Shown here piece by piece: positions 1 to 7,905 of a DNA stretch of 64,000 nt. The stretch's first letter is position 1, and each line of letters begins with the position of its first letter. The position numbers and the translations under genes are program-made. Below the pieces are notes generated by a model that saw only the letters and a list, made by a program, of their open reading frames with translations, was not told where the DNA came from and did not search any database. The stretch is from an uncultured Bacteroidales bacterium (GTDB lineage Bacteria > Bacteroidota > Bacteroidia > Bacteroidales > WCHB1-69): NCBI GenBank assembly GCA_905235135.1, contig CAJOKR010000005.1, positions 1 through 64,000 of the forward strand, given 5' to 3'.

Positions 1-694
1 GGTTCTCAGTGACTTGGTTCTGAATATCCAACTGTTTCTGCCCTTCGATTTCCTCGCGGTTGAAGCTCTTGATGACGTTGATGGAGTCAATGATGTTCTT
101 GATTCCCTGACTTTTAGATTCTAAATGGCTCCGCATCTCGCGCCGCCAGCCCTTGAGCCGTCGTGCCTGCCGGTAGGTGATCCAGAAGTAGATGGGCACG
201 ATGCCGAGGGCGACCAAGCCCACATAGACGTTGGCCGCGAACATCAGGATGAGGGCGAGCAGGGCGCTGGTGAATAGCGGCAGCAGGTCGATGAAAAAGT
301 TTTGCACCGTGCGCGACAACGAGCTTACACCCTGGTCGATACGGGCCTGCAGCTTGCCCGTGGCGTTGTCGCCGGAGTTGAAGAAAGCCATCTTGAAGGT
401 GAGCACTTTCACAATGACGCTCTGCGCCAAATCGCGGCTGACGTAAATCCGCATCCGCTCGCCGAAGTAGTTCTGTGCGAAAGTGACGACTGCGGAAAGC
501 AACTCCTTGCCTAACAGCACGACGCTGATGATGGTCATGATTCGCGCCGCCTGGCTCCATTGGAAGTTCGTGCCAATCAGCGCGTTGATGGCATCTACCG
601 TCTTGTCCAACACAATGGCATTGACCTGTGCCATCAAGGATCCGACCAAGGTAAGGATTAACGTAATGAGCACCAGCCATTTGTAAGGTTTCAC
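1..694 (-). CDS. ABC exporter, N-terminal transmembrane part (partial, runs off window start)
   Basis: The track shows only a shadow ORF here. The real minus-strand frame reads about 230 codons of a type I ABC exporter transmembrane domain, with typical stretches such as 'FGERMRIYVSRDLAQSVI', 'NSGDNATGKLQARIDQG' and 'SFNREEIEGQ'. This is the pattern of MsbA-like lipid or multidrug half-transporters in the inner membrane. The ATP-binding half lies before base 1. The frame is open back to a stop at 728-730 but has no ATG. GTG at 694 is the first common start, yet plausible coding sequence ('LFKNLRPF') begins upstream of it, so the start is uncertain and an indel may hide the true one. Substrate unknown. 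Confidence 0.8.
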   Translation of the reverse strand, partial: MKPYKWLVLITLILTLVGSLMAQVNAIVLDKTVDAINALIGTNFQWSQAARIMTIISVVLLGKELLSAVVTFAQNYFGERMRIYVSRDLAQSVIVKVLTFKMAFFNSGDNATGKLQARIDQGVSSLSRTVQNFFIDLLPLFTSALLALILMFAANVYVGLVALGIVPIYFWITYRQARRLKGWRREMRSHLESKSQGIKNIIDSINVIKSFNREEIEGQKQLDIQNQVTEN

Positions 695-762
695 AAACGG
701 ACGGAGGTTTTTGAAAAGTTGGAGGATTTAATGTAGAATTATGAATGTAGAATGAAAAATAA

Positions 763-808
763 TTTCCTTGAACAGCCCCGGTAGGGGCAAGAGCTCGGTA
801 GAGAATGT
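763..808. repeat. Dispersed intergenic repeat, CCTTGAA-AGCCCCG family, copy A
   Basis: TTTCCTTGAACAGCCCCG followed by GTAGGGGCAAGAGC recurs with few changes at 47464-47503 and, more diverged, at 41110-41148. The core GCCCC-GGTA-GGGGC is a small palindrome. It lies between the ABC exporter start and the rimO 3' end. The function is unknown; it behaves like a REP-type element. Confidence 0.6.
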
Positions 809-819
809 TATTTCGATTA

Positions 820-2097
820 TCAATCCATTACATTCCCGAATAGGTCATATTCCGACGCATCCGTAATCTTCACATTGTAGAATTCCCCGACGGTCAGCGG
901 TTGGGATTTGTCGATGAAGACGGTGTTATCGACATCGGGCGAGTCGAATTCGGTGCGGCCGATATAGCAATCCTGTTCCTCGCTGTCAATCAGCACCTTC
1001 ATGGTGGTGCCGACGCGGGTTTGGTTGATCTCGTAGGAGATTTTTTCCTGCAATTTCATAATCTCGTTGACACGCTTGTTCTTTTCGGAAGCCTTGATTG
1101 GATCGCCGAGGTCATACGCGGGCGTGTCCTCTTCTTGGGAGTAAGCGAAAACCCCAAGCCGTTCGAAGCGGTTGCGGCGCACGAACTCCACCAACTCCTT
1201 GTGCTGCTCGCGGGTTTCGGTCGGGTAGCCGGAAATCAGCGTGGTGCGTAGTGCAATACCGGGAATCGTCTCGCGGATGCGGGCGATAAGGTCGTAAATG
1301 TAGGCCGAGCTGCCGCCGCGCCGCATACTTTGCAGTATGTCGTCGCTCACGTGCTGGAACGGGATGTCCAAATAGCGGCAGTATTGCGGGTACTGTTTCA
1401 TCACCTCCAAAATCTCGTAGGGAAAGTTTAGCGGGTAGGCGTAGTGCAGTCGAATCCATTGGATACCATTCACTTGCGCGAGTTTGTCCATCAGGTCGGC
1501 GAGTTCGCGTTTACCGCTGCGGTCGATGCCGTAGTAGGTGAGGTCCTGGGCAATCAGCATCAGTTCCATAACCCCTTGGTCGGCAAGTCGTTGTGCTTCC
1601 TCCACCAAAAGTGGAATCGACTTAGAAACCTGTCGGTCGCGGATAAGCGGAATGGAGCAGTAGGAGCATTGGTGGTCGCAGCCTTCGGAAATCTTGAGGT
1701 AGGCGTAGTGACGCGGGGTAGAAAGTATTCGGTCTGGCGTGTTCAGCAGCTGGAAATCTGGGGATTCCAGTAGTTTCGGCAGTTCCGCAAAGGTGAAGAA
1801 GCCATCGACTTCGGGCAATGCCTCCTGCAATTCTGCCATATTGCGCTGCACAAGACATCCCACCACATACAACTTCTTGATTTGGCGGCGTTTCTTGCGC
1901 TCAATTTGGTTCAGGATTTCGTTCACGGACTCCTCCCGCGCATCGTGGATGAAGCTGCACGTGTTGATAATCACAACGTCGGACTTCTGCGCACTTTCGT
2001 AGTAGAGCTCGTGGCCGTTGTGATGCAGCTGCGCGGCCATGACTTCCGAATCGACAATGTTCTTGGAACAGCCTAAGGTGATGATATTGATGGTCAT
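820..2097 (-). CDS. rimO: Ribosomal protein S12 methylthiotransferase RimO
   Basis: 425 residues, the usual RimO length. Radical-SAM enzyme that adds a methylthio group to an aspartate of ribosomal protein S12. The N-terminal UPF0004 domain begins 'MTINIITLGCSKNIVDSE' and carries cluster cysteines (TLGCSKN, NTCSFI, VGCLVQR). The radical SAM motif is 'CDHQCSYCSIP' (CxxxCxxC). A C-terminal TRAM-like part ends the protein. 'GCSKN.VDSE' and the overall pattern fit RimO better than MiaB. It starts at ATG 2097, with a TATTTTTG box at 2115-2122 just upstream. It is not tightly coupled to its neighbours. Confidence 0.95.
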   Translation of the reverse strand: MTINIITLGCSKNIVDSEVMAAQLHHNGHELYYESAQKSDVVIINTCSFIHDAREESVNEILNQIERKKRRQIKKLYVVGCLVQRNMAELQEALPEVDGFFTFAELPKLLESPDFQLLNTPDRILSTPRHYAYLKISEGCDHQCSYCSIPLIRDRQVSKSIPLLVEEAQRLADQGVMELMLIAQDLTYYGIDRSGKRELADLMDKLAQVNGIQWIRLHYAYPLNFPYEILEVMKQYPQYCRYLDIPFQHVSDDILQSMRRGGSSAYIYDLIARIRETIPGIALRTTLISGYPTETREQHKELVEFVRRNRFERLGVFAYSQEEDTPAYDLGDPIKASEKNKRVNEIMKLQEKISYEINQTRVGTTMKVLIDSEEQDCYIGRTEFDSPDVDNTVFIDKSQPLTVGEFYNVKITDASEYDLFGNVMD

Positions 2098-2114
2098 ATA
2101 TTCAAATTAGCCTG

Positions 2115-2122
2115 CAAAAATA
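2115..2122 (-). promoter_or_regulatory. -7 box for rimO (TATTTTTG)
   Basis: On the minus strand this is TATTTTTG, matching the Bacteroidetes TAnnTTTG -7 consensus, 18 bases before the rimO ATG. It overlaps the A-rich edge of the terminator at 2126-2148, so the leader would be short. Confidence 0.4.
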
Positions 2123-2125
2123 AAA

Positions 2126-2148
2126 AAAGCCCCTACATGAGGGGCTTT
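2126..2148 (-). terminator. Intrinsic terminator after the small lipoprotein
   Basis: A perfect 9-bp stem, AAAGCCCCT / AGGGGCTTT with loop ACATG, is followed on the minus strand by a run of T. It lies 20 bases past the stop of the lipoprotein at 2168-2377 and insulates rimO from it. Confidence 0.85.
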
Positions 2149-2167
2149 AAAAGTTCTCTGCGCAAAA

Positions 2168-2377
2168 TTATTTTTGGACGCACTCGACCTTTTGAGTGAT
2201 GCCCATAGTGGTCGTTTCAGTGTTCATATCGGAACATTTACCATTCTTGATGGTCACCTCAGTGGTGGAAGTCGGCAAGCCAGGGGTCGTGGTTGTGCAT
2301 TGACAGGTTTTGCTGCAAGAGGTTGCAATACCAGCCAGCATTAAAGCTGCGCCAAAAATAGCCATTACTTTCTTCAT
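2168..2377 (-). CDS. Small lipoprotein, unknown function
   Basis: 69 residues starting at ATG 2377 ('MKKVMAIFGAALMLAGIATSCSK'). I chose this over the 102-residue track start because the signal peptide and lipobox (ATSC) begin here and a TATTTTTG box lies just upstream at 2425-2432. After the lipid-modified Cys comes a short Thr- and Cys-rich tail ('KTCQCTTTTPGLP', then two more cysteines). No family recognised. It is probably anchored to a membrane in the envelope. The gene is monocistronic, with its own terminator. Confidence 0.75.
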   Translation of the reverse strand: MKKVMAIFGAALMLAGIATSCSKTCQCTTTTPGLPTSTTEVTIKNGKCSDMNTETTTMGITQKVECVQK

Positions 2378-2424
2378 TTCTTTCTGAATTTTAAGGTTAA
2401 TAATAATTGGGTTATAAACGGCGG

Positions 2425-2432
2425 CAAAAATA
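2425..2432 (-). promoter_or_regulatory. -7 box for the small lipoprotein (TATTTTTG)
   Basis: CAAAAATA on + is TATTTTTG on -, matching TAnnTTTG, about 48 bases upstream of ATG 2377. Confidence 0.5.
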
Positions 2433-2491
2433 CATTTTTTTTTGGAACATGACGTTTTAATCTTTTTATTTGTCAACAGTCGAACGTTAGA

Positions 2492-2507
2492 TATTTTTGT
2501 ATTTTTG
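2492..2507 (+). promoter_or_regulatory. Tandem -7 boxes for the 2543 lipoprotein (TATTTTTG twice)
   Basis: Two back-to-back TATTTTTG octamers, 36-51 bases before ATG 2543, both matching TAnnTTTG. The region between 2425 and 2507 is a divergent promoter region. Confidence 0.5.
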
Positions 2508-2542
2508 CCGTCAGAAATTATTCACCAAAAAATACAGTCAAA

Positions 2543-3005
2543 ATGAAAAAGATTTTTCCAATCCTGCTGATCGCTGTGCTGGCCCTAACCGCCTGACAAG
2601 AACCAGTATGCCGGTACCTATACTGGCAATTTCCAATTCTTTAAGTTCAACACTTCTGACATTACCCAAAATCCGACAAGTAGTGACAGTAAACAGGGGA
2701 AAATGCAGTTCCTCACCAACCCGCTGACAAACGGACTGTTCCTTTACAGTATTATTCCGCTCAACGCTGTCACTCCCGAACGTTATGTTTCCAATAGCGG
2801 TTTGTTGGAATATCTCGACATGTTGCTGGAAAGCATCGGCTATCAGAACAACATTTACAATGCTGCTACAGAGCAAATTAAAAACGTGGCCGTAACAGCT
2901 GAATTCTCTGGAAACACTGTTCACGCTGAATTACAGTACGAAATTGAGATTCTGGGTACGATTAACACTCGTATCACCATCGTCAAGTTTGACGGCACCA
3001 AATAG
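2543..3005 (+). pseudogene. Lipoprotein gene broken by a frameshift in the lipobox Cys codon
   Basis: ATG 2543 gives 'MKKIFPILLIAVLALTA' and then TGA at 2594. One frame over, the protein continues without interruption: 'NQYAGTYTGNFQFFKFN' and on to the TAG at 3003-3005, about 150 residues in all. Removing one A from 'GCCTGACAAGAAC' restores GCC TGC AAG AAC, i.e. the lipobox LTAC. It is therefore a normal Bacteroidetes lipoprotein with a 1-base insertion exactly at the acylated cysteine. The body resembles small lipocalin-like or hypothetical lipoproteins, but I do not recognise a family. It may be genuine decay or a sequencing error. Confidence 0.75.
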
Positions 3006-3020
3006 TTTTTTGCTGTGCAG

Positions 3021-4523
3021 ATGATGAAAAAGTGGACTCTTGGGCTGATTCTCCTTGTAGGAGTGGTGTTCTGCCAGGCTCAGGATTCCACTTTTTTGCC
3101 TGATTACAAAATATATTACTATCCATCCGGCGTGAAGTCGAGCGAGGGCCGTTTGGTTGACGGCAAGCCCGACGGCTGGTGGAAATCCTACAACGAAAAA
3201 GGCGTTTTGGTCTCGGAGGGAAACCGCAAGAATTTTCTCCTCGACAGTTTGTGGACGTTTTACAACGACGACGCGTCCGTGCGCATGACTATACACTACA
3301 AAGAAGACAAGAAAGATGGGGAACAGATTGTCTATCAGAAAGATGAATATACCGTAACGAACTGGCGGCAAGATACGATTGTCGGCAGCGTGAACACTTA
3401 TAATAGAAATGATGTGTGGAAGAAGACCGTGCCCTATATGAACGGGCTGCCGCACGGGTTGGCTAAAGAGTTCAATGATACAGGGTTAGTGGTGGCCGTG
3501 ACCAAATACTACCGTGGGGTGCGCAGTCGTCGCGAGGTAATCAACCGCACCGACAAGTTCGGCCTCAAGCAGGGTAGTTGGAAGTATTTTTGGGATAACG
3601 GTAACCTGCGGCTTGAGGCGCAGTATCTCAACGACAAAAAACACGGATTCTTCAAGTATTACGACGAAAACGGCGAGTTTCTGTATGTGGAGAAGTACGA
3701 AAACGACCAGTTGGTGAAGGATGCGAAGGAGACCAAGCAGATGGAGCGGCGGCAGACTTACCATTCGAACGGACAGGTGGCCATAGCCGCAACTTACTAC
3801 AACGGCCGCCCTGACGGGATTCGCCGCGATTTCGATTCTACGGGCAAAATCACGAACGGCTACCTCTATGAGGATGGCTGGCTCCGCTACGAAGGTATCA
3901 CTGACCTCAATGGATTGCGACAGGGGCTTTGGAAGGAGTATTACCCGACGGGCGAATTGCGTTCCAAGGGTAAGTACAAGAATTCCAAACCGATAGGGGA
4001 GTGGAACTTCTATTTTACGGACAAAACTATCGAGATAACAGGTAGTTACAACAACAAGGGACAGAAAATCGGGGAGTGGCTCTGGTTCTACCCGACTGGT
4101 GACACCATGGTCGCGGCCAACTATGAGGATGGTGATTTGGAGGGTCGCTACGTGGAATACGATGAGGAAGGGGTTGCCGTGACCAAAGGTCAGTACGAGG
4201 CTGGCTACGAAGAGGGAGTTTGGATATACAAAAACGGAACATCTTACGAAACAGGACGTTACAGCGGAGGTCTGCGTGATGGAATGTGGAAATCCTGGTT
4301 TGAATCCGGGAAACTTGCATCCGAAATCCAATATTCCGATGATGTGCTGGACGGAAAATATGTTTTGTACTGGGAAAATGGCAATATCCGCCTCACGGGA
4401 AAATACGAAAACGGCCTGCAGGAGGGCGTTTGGCAGCTCTACGACGAGGAAGGGATCTTGTCCATAACCACCCTTTTCAAAGAGGGAAAAGAATTAAAAT
4501 GGAATAGCTACACAATAAAATAG
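3021..4523 (+). CDS. Secreted MORN/YwqK-type repeat protein
   Basis: 500 residues from ATG 3021; the track start is a GTG two codons earlier. A signal peptide 'MMKKWTLGLILLVGVVFCQAQ' is followed by about a dozen repeats of roughly 22-24 residues with the pattern G.W..Y...G.L...G.Y..G, for example 'GLRQGLWKEYYPTGELRSKG' and 'GLRDGMWKSWFESGKLASE'. This is the YwqK/MORN_2 family, common as exported proteins in Bacteroidetes, with no enzymatic role known. The start lies 16 bases after the broken lipoprotein gene, so the two may be cotranscribed. The toxin-antitoxin name sometimes given to the family is not supported by anything in this locus. Confidence 0.85.
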   Translation: MMKKWTLGLILLVGVVFCQAQDSTFLPDYKIYYYPSGVKSSEGRLVDGKPDGWWKSYNEKGVLVSEGNRKNFLLDSLWTFYNDDASVRMTIHYKEDKKDGEQIVYQKDEYTVTNWRQDTIVGSVNTYNRNDVWKKTVPYMNGLPHGLAKEFNDTGLVVAVTKYYRGVRSRREVINRTDKFGLKQGSWKYFWDNGNLRLEAQYLNDKKHGFFKYYDENGEFLYVEKYENDQLVKDAKETKQMERRQTYHSNGQVAIAATYYNGRPDGIRRDFDSTGKITNGYLYEDGWLRYEGITDLNGLRQGLWKEYYPTGELRSKGKYKNSKPIGEWNFYFTDKTIEITGSYNNKGQKIGEWLWFYPTGDTMVAANYEDGDLEGRYVEYDEEGVAVTKGQYEAGYEEGVWIYKNGTSYETGRYSGGLRDGMWKSWFESGKLASEIQYSDDVLDGKYVLYWENGNIRLTGKYENGLQEGVWQLYDEEGILSITTLFKEGKELKWNSYTIK

Positions 4524-4547
4524 TGTGGCCTGCGTTGAAAAAAATCG

Positions 4548-4555
4548 TATCTTTG
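4548..4555 (+). promoter_or_regulatory. -7 box for the LysM transglycosylase (TATCTTTG)
   Basis: TATCTTTG matches TAnnTTTG exactly, 107 bases before ATG 4662, implying a leader of about 100 bases. No riboswitch-like structure recognised in it. Confidence 0.5.
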
Positions 4556-4661
4556 TGGCCTCAAATCAATCTGTTTGACTACACTAAGGCAGGCAGATAA
4601 CTTTTTTTTGATGGCAACACTTACTAAAGTGCTGTGTTTTATTGTGTTATAAATTTGAATT

Positions 4662-6293
4662 ATGAGATATAGACTATTGATATTAACCTTGTTTTGTGGA
4701 TTGATGTGGAATTTGAACGCGCAGACCGACACTCCGGCCGCTCCCGATTCTTCCACATCCAAGGCCATGCAGGAAAGTTTGGAGATTTTCACCCGTAATG
4801 AAATACGTCTGATGGATTCGCTGCTGAATGTCTGGTACGTGAAGCGCGATCTCGCCTCTCAAAACTCCGTCCTTTCCAAATTGACTGATGACACCACAAA
4901 ATACGACAACAACGATTCCTTGATTTACAAACGCCTCTGTCAGATTCATACACCCATCCAAGTGGCTTATAATGACAAGGTTAAACGTTTTATCGAACTT
5001 TATTCCGTGCAACGTCAGCGCAGTTCGTCTGTGATTTTGGGGTTAGCGCAGTACTATTACCCGTGGATGAAGGCCATTTTCGACAAATACGACCTGCCCG
5101 AGGAACTGGTCTATATCACGATTATCGAGTCGGCGCTGAATCCCACGGCCGTTTCGCCTGCGGGTGCGACGGGTATTTGGCAGTTTATGTACGGCACGGG
5201 CAAACTTTACGGTTTGGAGGTTACTTCCTACGTGGACGATCGTCGGGACCCCTACAAAGCTACCGATGCTGCCGCCCGCCACTTCCGTGATCTCTATAAC
5301 ATCTTCGGTGACTGGGGATTAGCGATTTCCGCCTACAACTGTGGCGCTGGCAACGTACGTAAAGCTATACAGCGTTCTGGTGGCAAAACCGACTTTTGGG
5401 GCGTTTATCCCTACCTTCCCCGCGAAACCCAGAACTATTTCCCCGCTTTCATCGGTGCCATGTACATGATGACGTACCACAACCTCTACGGCATCCAGCC
5501 CGCGCAGATTTCCATCCCCTCGGATGTCGATACCATCATGATTAACAAGGAAACCCACTTCCAGCAAATTGCTAACGTGCTGGGTATCAGCTATGACGAA
5601 ATCAAATCCTTGAATCCGCAATACAAGAAAGACATCATTCCGGCCTTCAGCCAGCCGATGCCAGTACGACTTCGTTCCAACGATCTGCTGCGCTATATTG
5701 CCATGGCTGATTCCGTCCCGAGATACAATTACGACACCTACTTCAACCCGACCAAGGATTTGAATGTGGTGGCTTCTTCCAACGGCACCGTGACTGACGA
5801 TGGCATGATGATTGTGCAGAAGACCCCGAACAAATACCACACGGTCAGGAAGGGGGAGACGTTAGGAAAGATTGCCTCCAAATACCATACCTCGGTTGGC
5901 AATATCAAGTCTTGGAACCATCTGCGCAGCACCAACTTGCGCGTTGGGCAAAAGCTGATTGTCAAGAAAGGCACGACGGTCAAAGTGCCGAACCCGAATG
6001 CAAAGCAGTCGGCGCAGGATTCCACCAAGATGATTGCTGAGAATGGGACAACAGATTCGGTATCAACAAAATGCGATACCATTGGTGCTCCTGTCACGGC
6101 CAAGCCGCAGCCGGAAATCAAGCCCGTGCAGCCGCAGGCGAGCTACACTTCCTATACCATCCGGCAGGGCGATACCCTCTCGTCCATAGCGCGCCGTTAT
6201 AACACCACCGCCGACTATCTCGCGGATTATAACAAACTCGCCAACAAAAACGCCATTCAGGTTGGGCAGAAACTGAAAATCCCGACGAAATAG
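4662..6293 (+). CDS. mltD: Membrane-bound lytic murein transglycosylase (MltD-like) with LysM domains
   Basis: 543 residues. The signal peptide is 'MRYRLLILTLFCGLMWNLNAQ'. A lysozyme-like SLT domain at about 145-260 carries the catalytic Glu in 'IIESALNPTAVSPAGATGIWQF' and the supporting 'AISAYNCGAGNV' motif. Two clear LysM peptidoglycan-binding domains follow ('YHTVRKGETLGKIASKYH', 'YTIRQGDTLSSIARRYNT' at the C-terminus), with a degenerate third before them ('FQQIANVLGISYDEIKSLNP'). It cleaves the MurNAc-GlcNAc bond with 1,6-anhydro formation in the periplasm. The architecture is that of MltD. It has its own promoter. Confidence 0.9.
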   Translation: MRYRLLILTLFCGLMWNLNAQTDTPAAPDSSTSKAMQESLEIFTRNEIRLMDSLLNVWYVKRDLASQNSVLSKLTDDTTKYDNNDSLIYKRLCQIHTPIQVAYNDKVKRFIELYSVQRQRSSSVILGLAQYYYPWMKAIFDKYDLPEELVYITIIESALNPTAVSPAGATGIWQFMYGTGKLYGLEVTSYVDDRRDPYKATDAAARHFRDLYNIFGDWGLAISAYNCGAGNVRKAIQRSGGKTDFWGVYPYLPRETQNYFPAFIGAMYMMTYHNLYGIQPAQISIPSDVDTIMINKETHFQQIANVLGISYDEIKSLNPQYKKDIIPAFSQPMPVRLRSNDLLRYIAMADSVPRYNYDTYFNPTKDLNVVASSNGTVTDDGMMIVQKTPNKYHTVRKGETLGKIASKYHTSVGNIKSWNHLRSTNLRVGQKLIVKKGTTVKVPNPNAKQSAQDSTKMIAENGTTDSVSTKCDTIGAPVTAKPQPEIKPVQPQASYTSYTIRQGDTLSSIARRYNTTADYLADYNKLANKNAIQVGQKLKIPTK

Positions 6294-6341
6294 GTTTTCG
6301 GCAAGGTAAAAATCCGTTGTTTGTCCATCAGGTAATCCGTT

Positions 6342-7865
6342 ATGGGCGTTGTAATCAAACAGAGCATTAGAGGTACGATAGTCAATTACGTGGGAATTGC
6401 CGTCGGGTTTTTCACCACGTTTTTCATTATCACGAGGTACCTGACGCAGGAGGAGGTCGGTCTTACCCGTGTGCTGATTGATGCCGCCATCCTTTTTGCC
6501 AGTTTCGCCCAGCTTGGTACAAGTTCCTCTATCATCCGCTTCTTTCCCTATTTCAAAGATGAAGAAGGGAAGCATCACGGTTTTTTCTTTTGGACATTGG
6601 TGATCCCGATTGTCGGATTCCTCCTTTTTATGTTAGTGGCCAAATGTCTGGAAGGCACTATCATCCAGACGTTTTCGAAAAATTCTGATCTGTTTGTCAC
6701 CTACTATCGGTTCGTTTTCCCGCTTTCGCTGTTCATGCTTTACCAGTCAGTGTTCGAGGCCAACGCCAACGTGCTGATGCGCATTGTAGTGCCGAAGTTT
6801 GTACGCGAGGTGGGCGTGCGTGTCGGGCTGCTGGTGACCTATTTGCTGTACGGCTACTGGCAAGTCATTGATTTGGATGGACTTGTGGTAGGAATCTGCA
6901 TCACCTATTTCATTGCCGCTCTTGTTGACTTTTTCTACTTGCTTACCTTGGGTAAAATCTCCTTCAAGCCTGATTTCAAGGTGTTTACAAAGCCGTTATT
7001 GAAGGATATCGGGTTTTACACGCTCTTCATGCTGCTGAATGCCATTACGGTGAATGTGATGCCGTTGCTCAACACGTTTTTTGTGAGTGCGGGTATGGGT
7101 CTCTCATTTACAGGTATTTACGCTATCTCCAACTATATCGCCACGGTGGTGGAAGTGCCAAACCGGTCGTTGAATGCCATCGTGCAGCCGGAAATAGCGC
7201 AGTCATTCAAGGATCAGGATTATGCTCATGCGGAAACGCTTTGTAAATCAGTTTCTTTGCACTTGATGCTGTCGAGTTTTCTCATCTTTTTCTTTATCTG
7301 GATCAACATTGATGCGCTGTTTATGCTGCTGCCCAATGGCGACAAGTATGAAGCAGGCAAGAGCGTGGTGCTGATTTTGGGCATCGCCAAGTGCATAAAT
7401 TCCACGCTGTTTGTCAGTTCCAGCGCCCTCAACTATTCCAAATACTACTATTGGTCGTTTGTTTTCACTGTTATGCTTACTGCGATGGCAGTTGTGCTGA
7501 ATGTGCTGCTGATTCCTCGTTGGGGCATCAACGGTGCTTCGCTATCCCACCTGATTTCCTATTTCACGTTCTATGCGTGTCTGATGGTTTTGGTGTGGAC
7601 GAAGCTGAATATCAATATCTTTTCCAAAGCCCAGCTGAAAGTTTTGGTTTTGCTTGCTGGGCTGCTGCTGCTGAATTACGGTTGGGTGAAGTGGATTTAT
7701 CCACAATTTATGAGCCTCCCATTCTCGATAAAGGCGGATGCGCTTATTGATGCCGGGGCGAAGAGCTGTCTCCTTCTGGCCATCACTATCGTGACCTGCT
7801 ACTACTGGCACATATCAGAGGATGTGAACAACCTGATACGTAAAGCTTTACATATCAAACCTTAA
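6342..7865 (+). CDS. Polysaccharide flippase (Wzx/MOP superfamily)
   Basis: 507 residues with about 14 hydrophobic segments, beginning 'MGVVIKQSIRGTIVNYVGIAVGFF', typical of Bacteroidetes Wzx-like oligosaccharide flippases of the MOP exporter superfamily. It probably moves an undecaprenyl-linked glycan across the inner membrane. No O-antigen cluster surrounds it, so the substrate cannot be inferred. It starts 49 bases after the transglycosylase and may be cotranscribed with it. Confidence 0.8.
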   Translation: MGVVIKQSIRGTIVNYVGIAVGFFTTFFIITRYLTQEEVGLTRVLIDAAILFASFAQLGTSSSIIRFFPYFKDEEGKHHGFFFWTLVIPIVGFLLFMLVAKCLEGTIIQTFSKNSDLFVTYYRFVFPLSLFMLYQSVFEANANVLMRIVVPKFVREVGVRVGLLVTYLLYGYWQVIDLDGLVVGICITYFIAALVDFFYLLTLGKISFKPDFKVFTKPLLKDIGFYTLFMLLNAITVNVMPLLNTFFVSAGMGLSFTGIYAISNYIATVVEVPNRSLNAIVQPEIAQSFKDQDYAHAETLCKSVSLHLMLSSFLIFFFIWINIDALFMLLPNGDKYEAGKSVVLILGIAKCINSTLFVSSSALNYSKYYYWSFVFTVMLTAMAVVLNVLLIPRWGINGASLSHLISYFTFYACLMVLVWTKLNINIFSKAQLKVLVLLAGLLLLNYGWVKWIYPQFMSLPFSIKADALIDAGAKSCLLLAITIVTCYYWHISEDVNNLIRKALHIKP

Positions 7866-7905
7866 ACCCTCAAACCCTCAACTCTCAACCTTAAACTTCA
7901 ATCGT
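7862..7905. repeat. TTAAGGTTT/CCCTCAA word repeat between flippase and pyrC
   Basis: Short tandem words 'AACCCTCAAACCCTCAACTC' continue into the last codons of pyrC. The same words occur at about 9241-9275, 17569-17596, 47431-47452 and 51502-51612. The pyrC C-terminus '...KVES' appears to be written by the repeat. Confidence 0.55.

Noticed and set aside
114-680. 188-residue ORF at window start
   Set aside because: Wrong frame of the ABC exporter; the neighbouring frame gives a clear transporter domain.
2594-2596. TGA at an expected Cys position as selenocysteine or reassigned stop
   Set aside because: The downstream protein is in another frame, so recoding the TGA would not restore it; no SECIS-like hairpin seen.
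3021-4523. Toxin-antitoxin locus suggested by the YwqK family name
   Set aside because: The protein is secreted and has no adjacent toxin gene; the repeats are structural.
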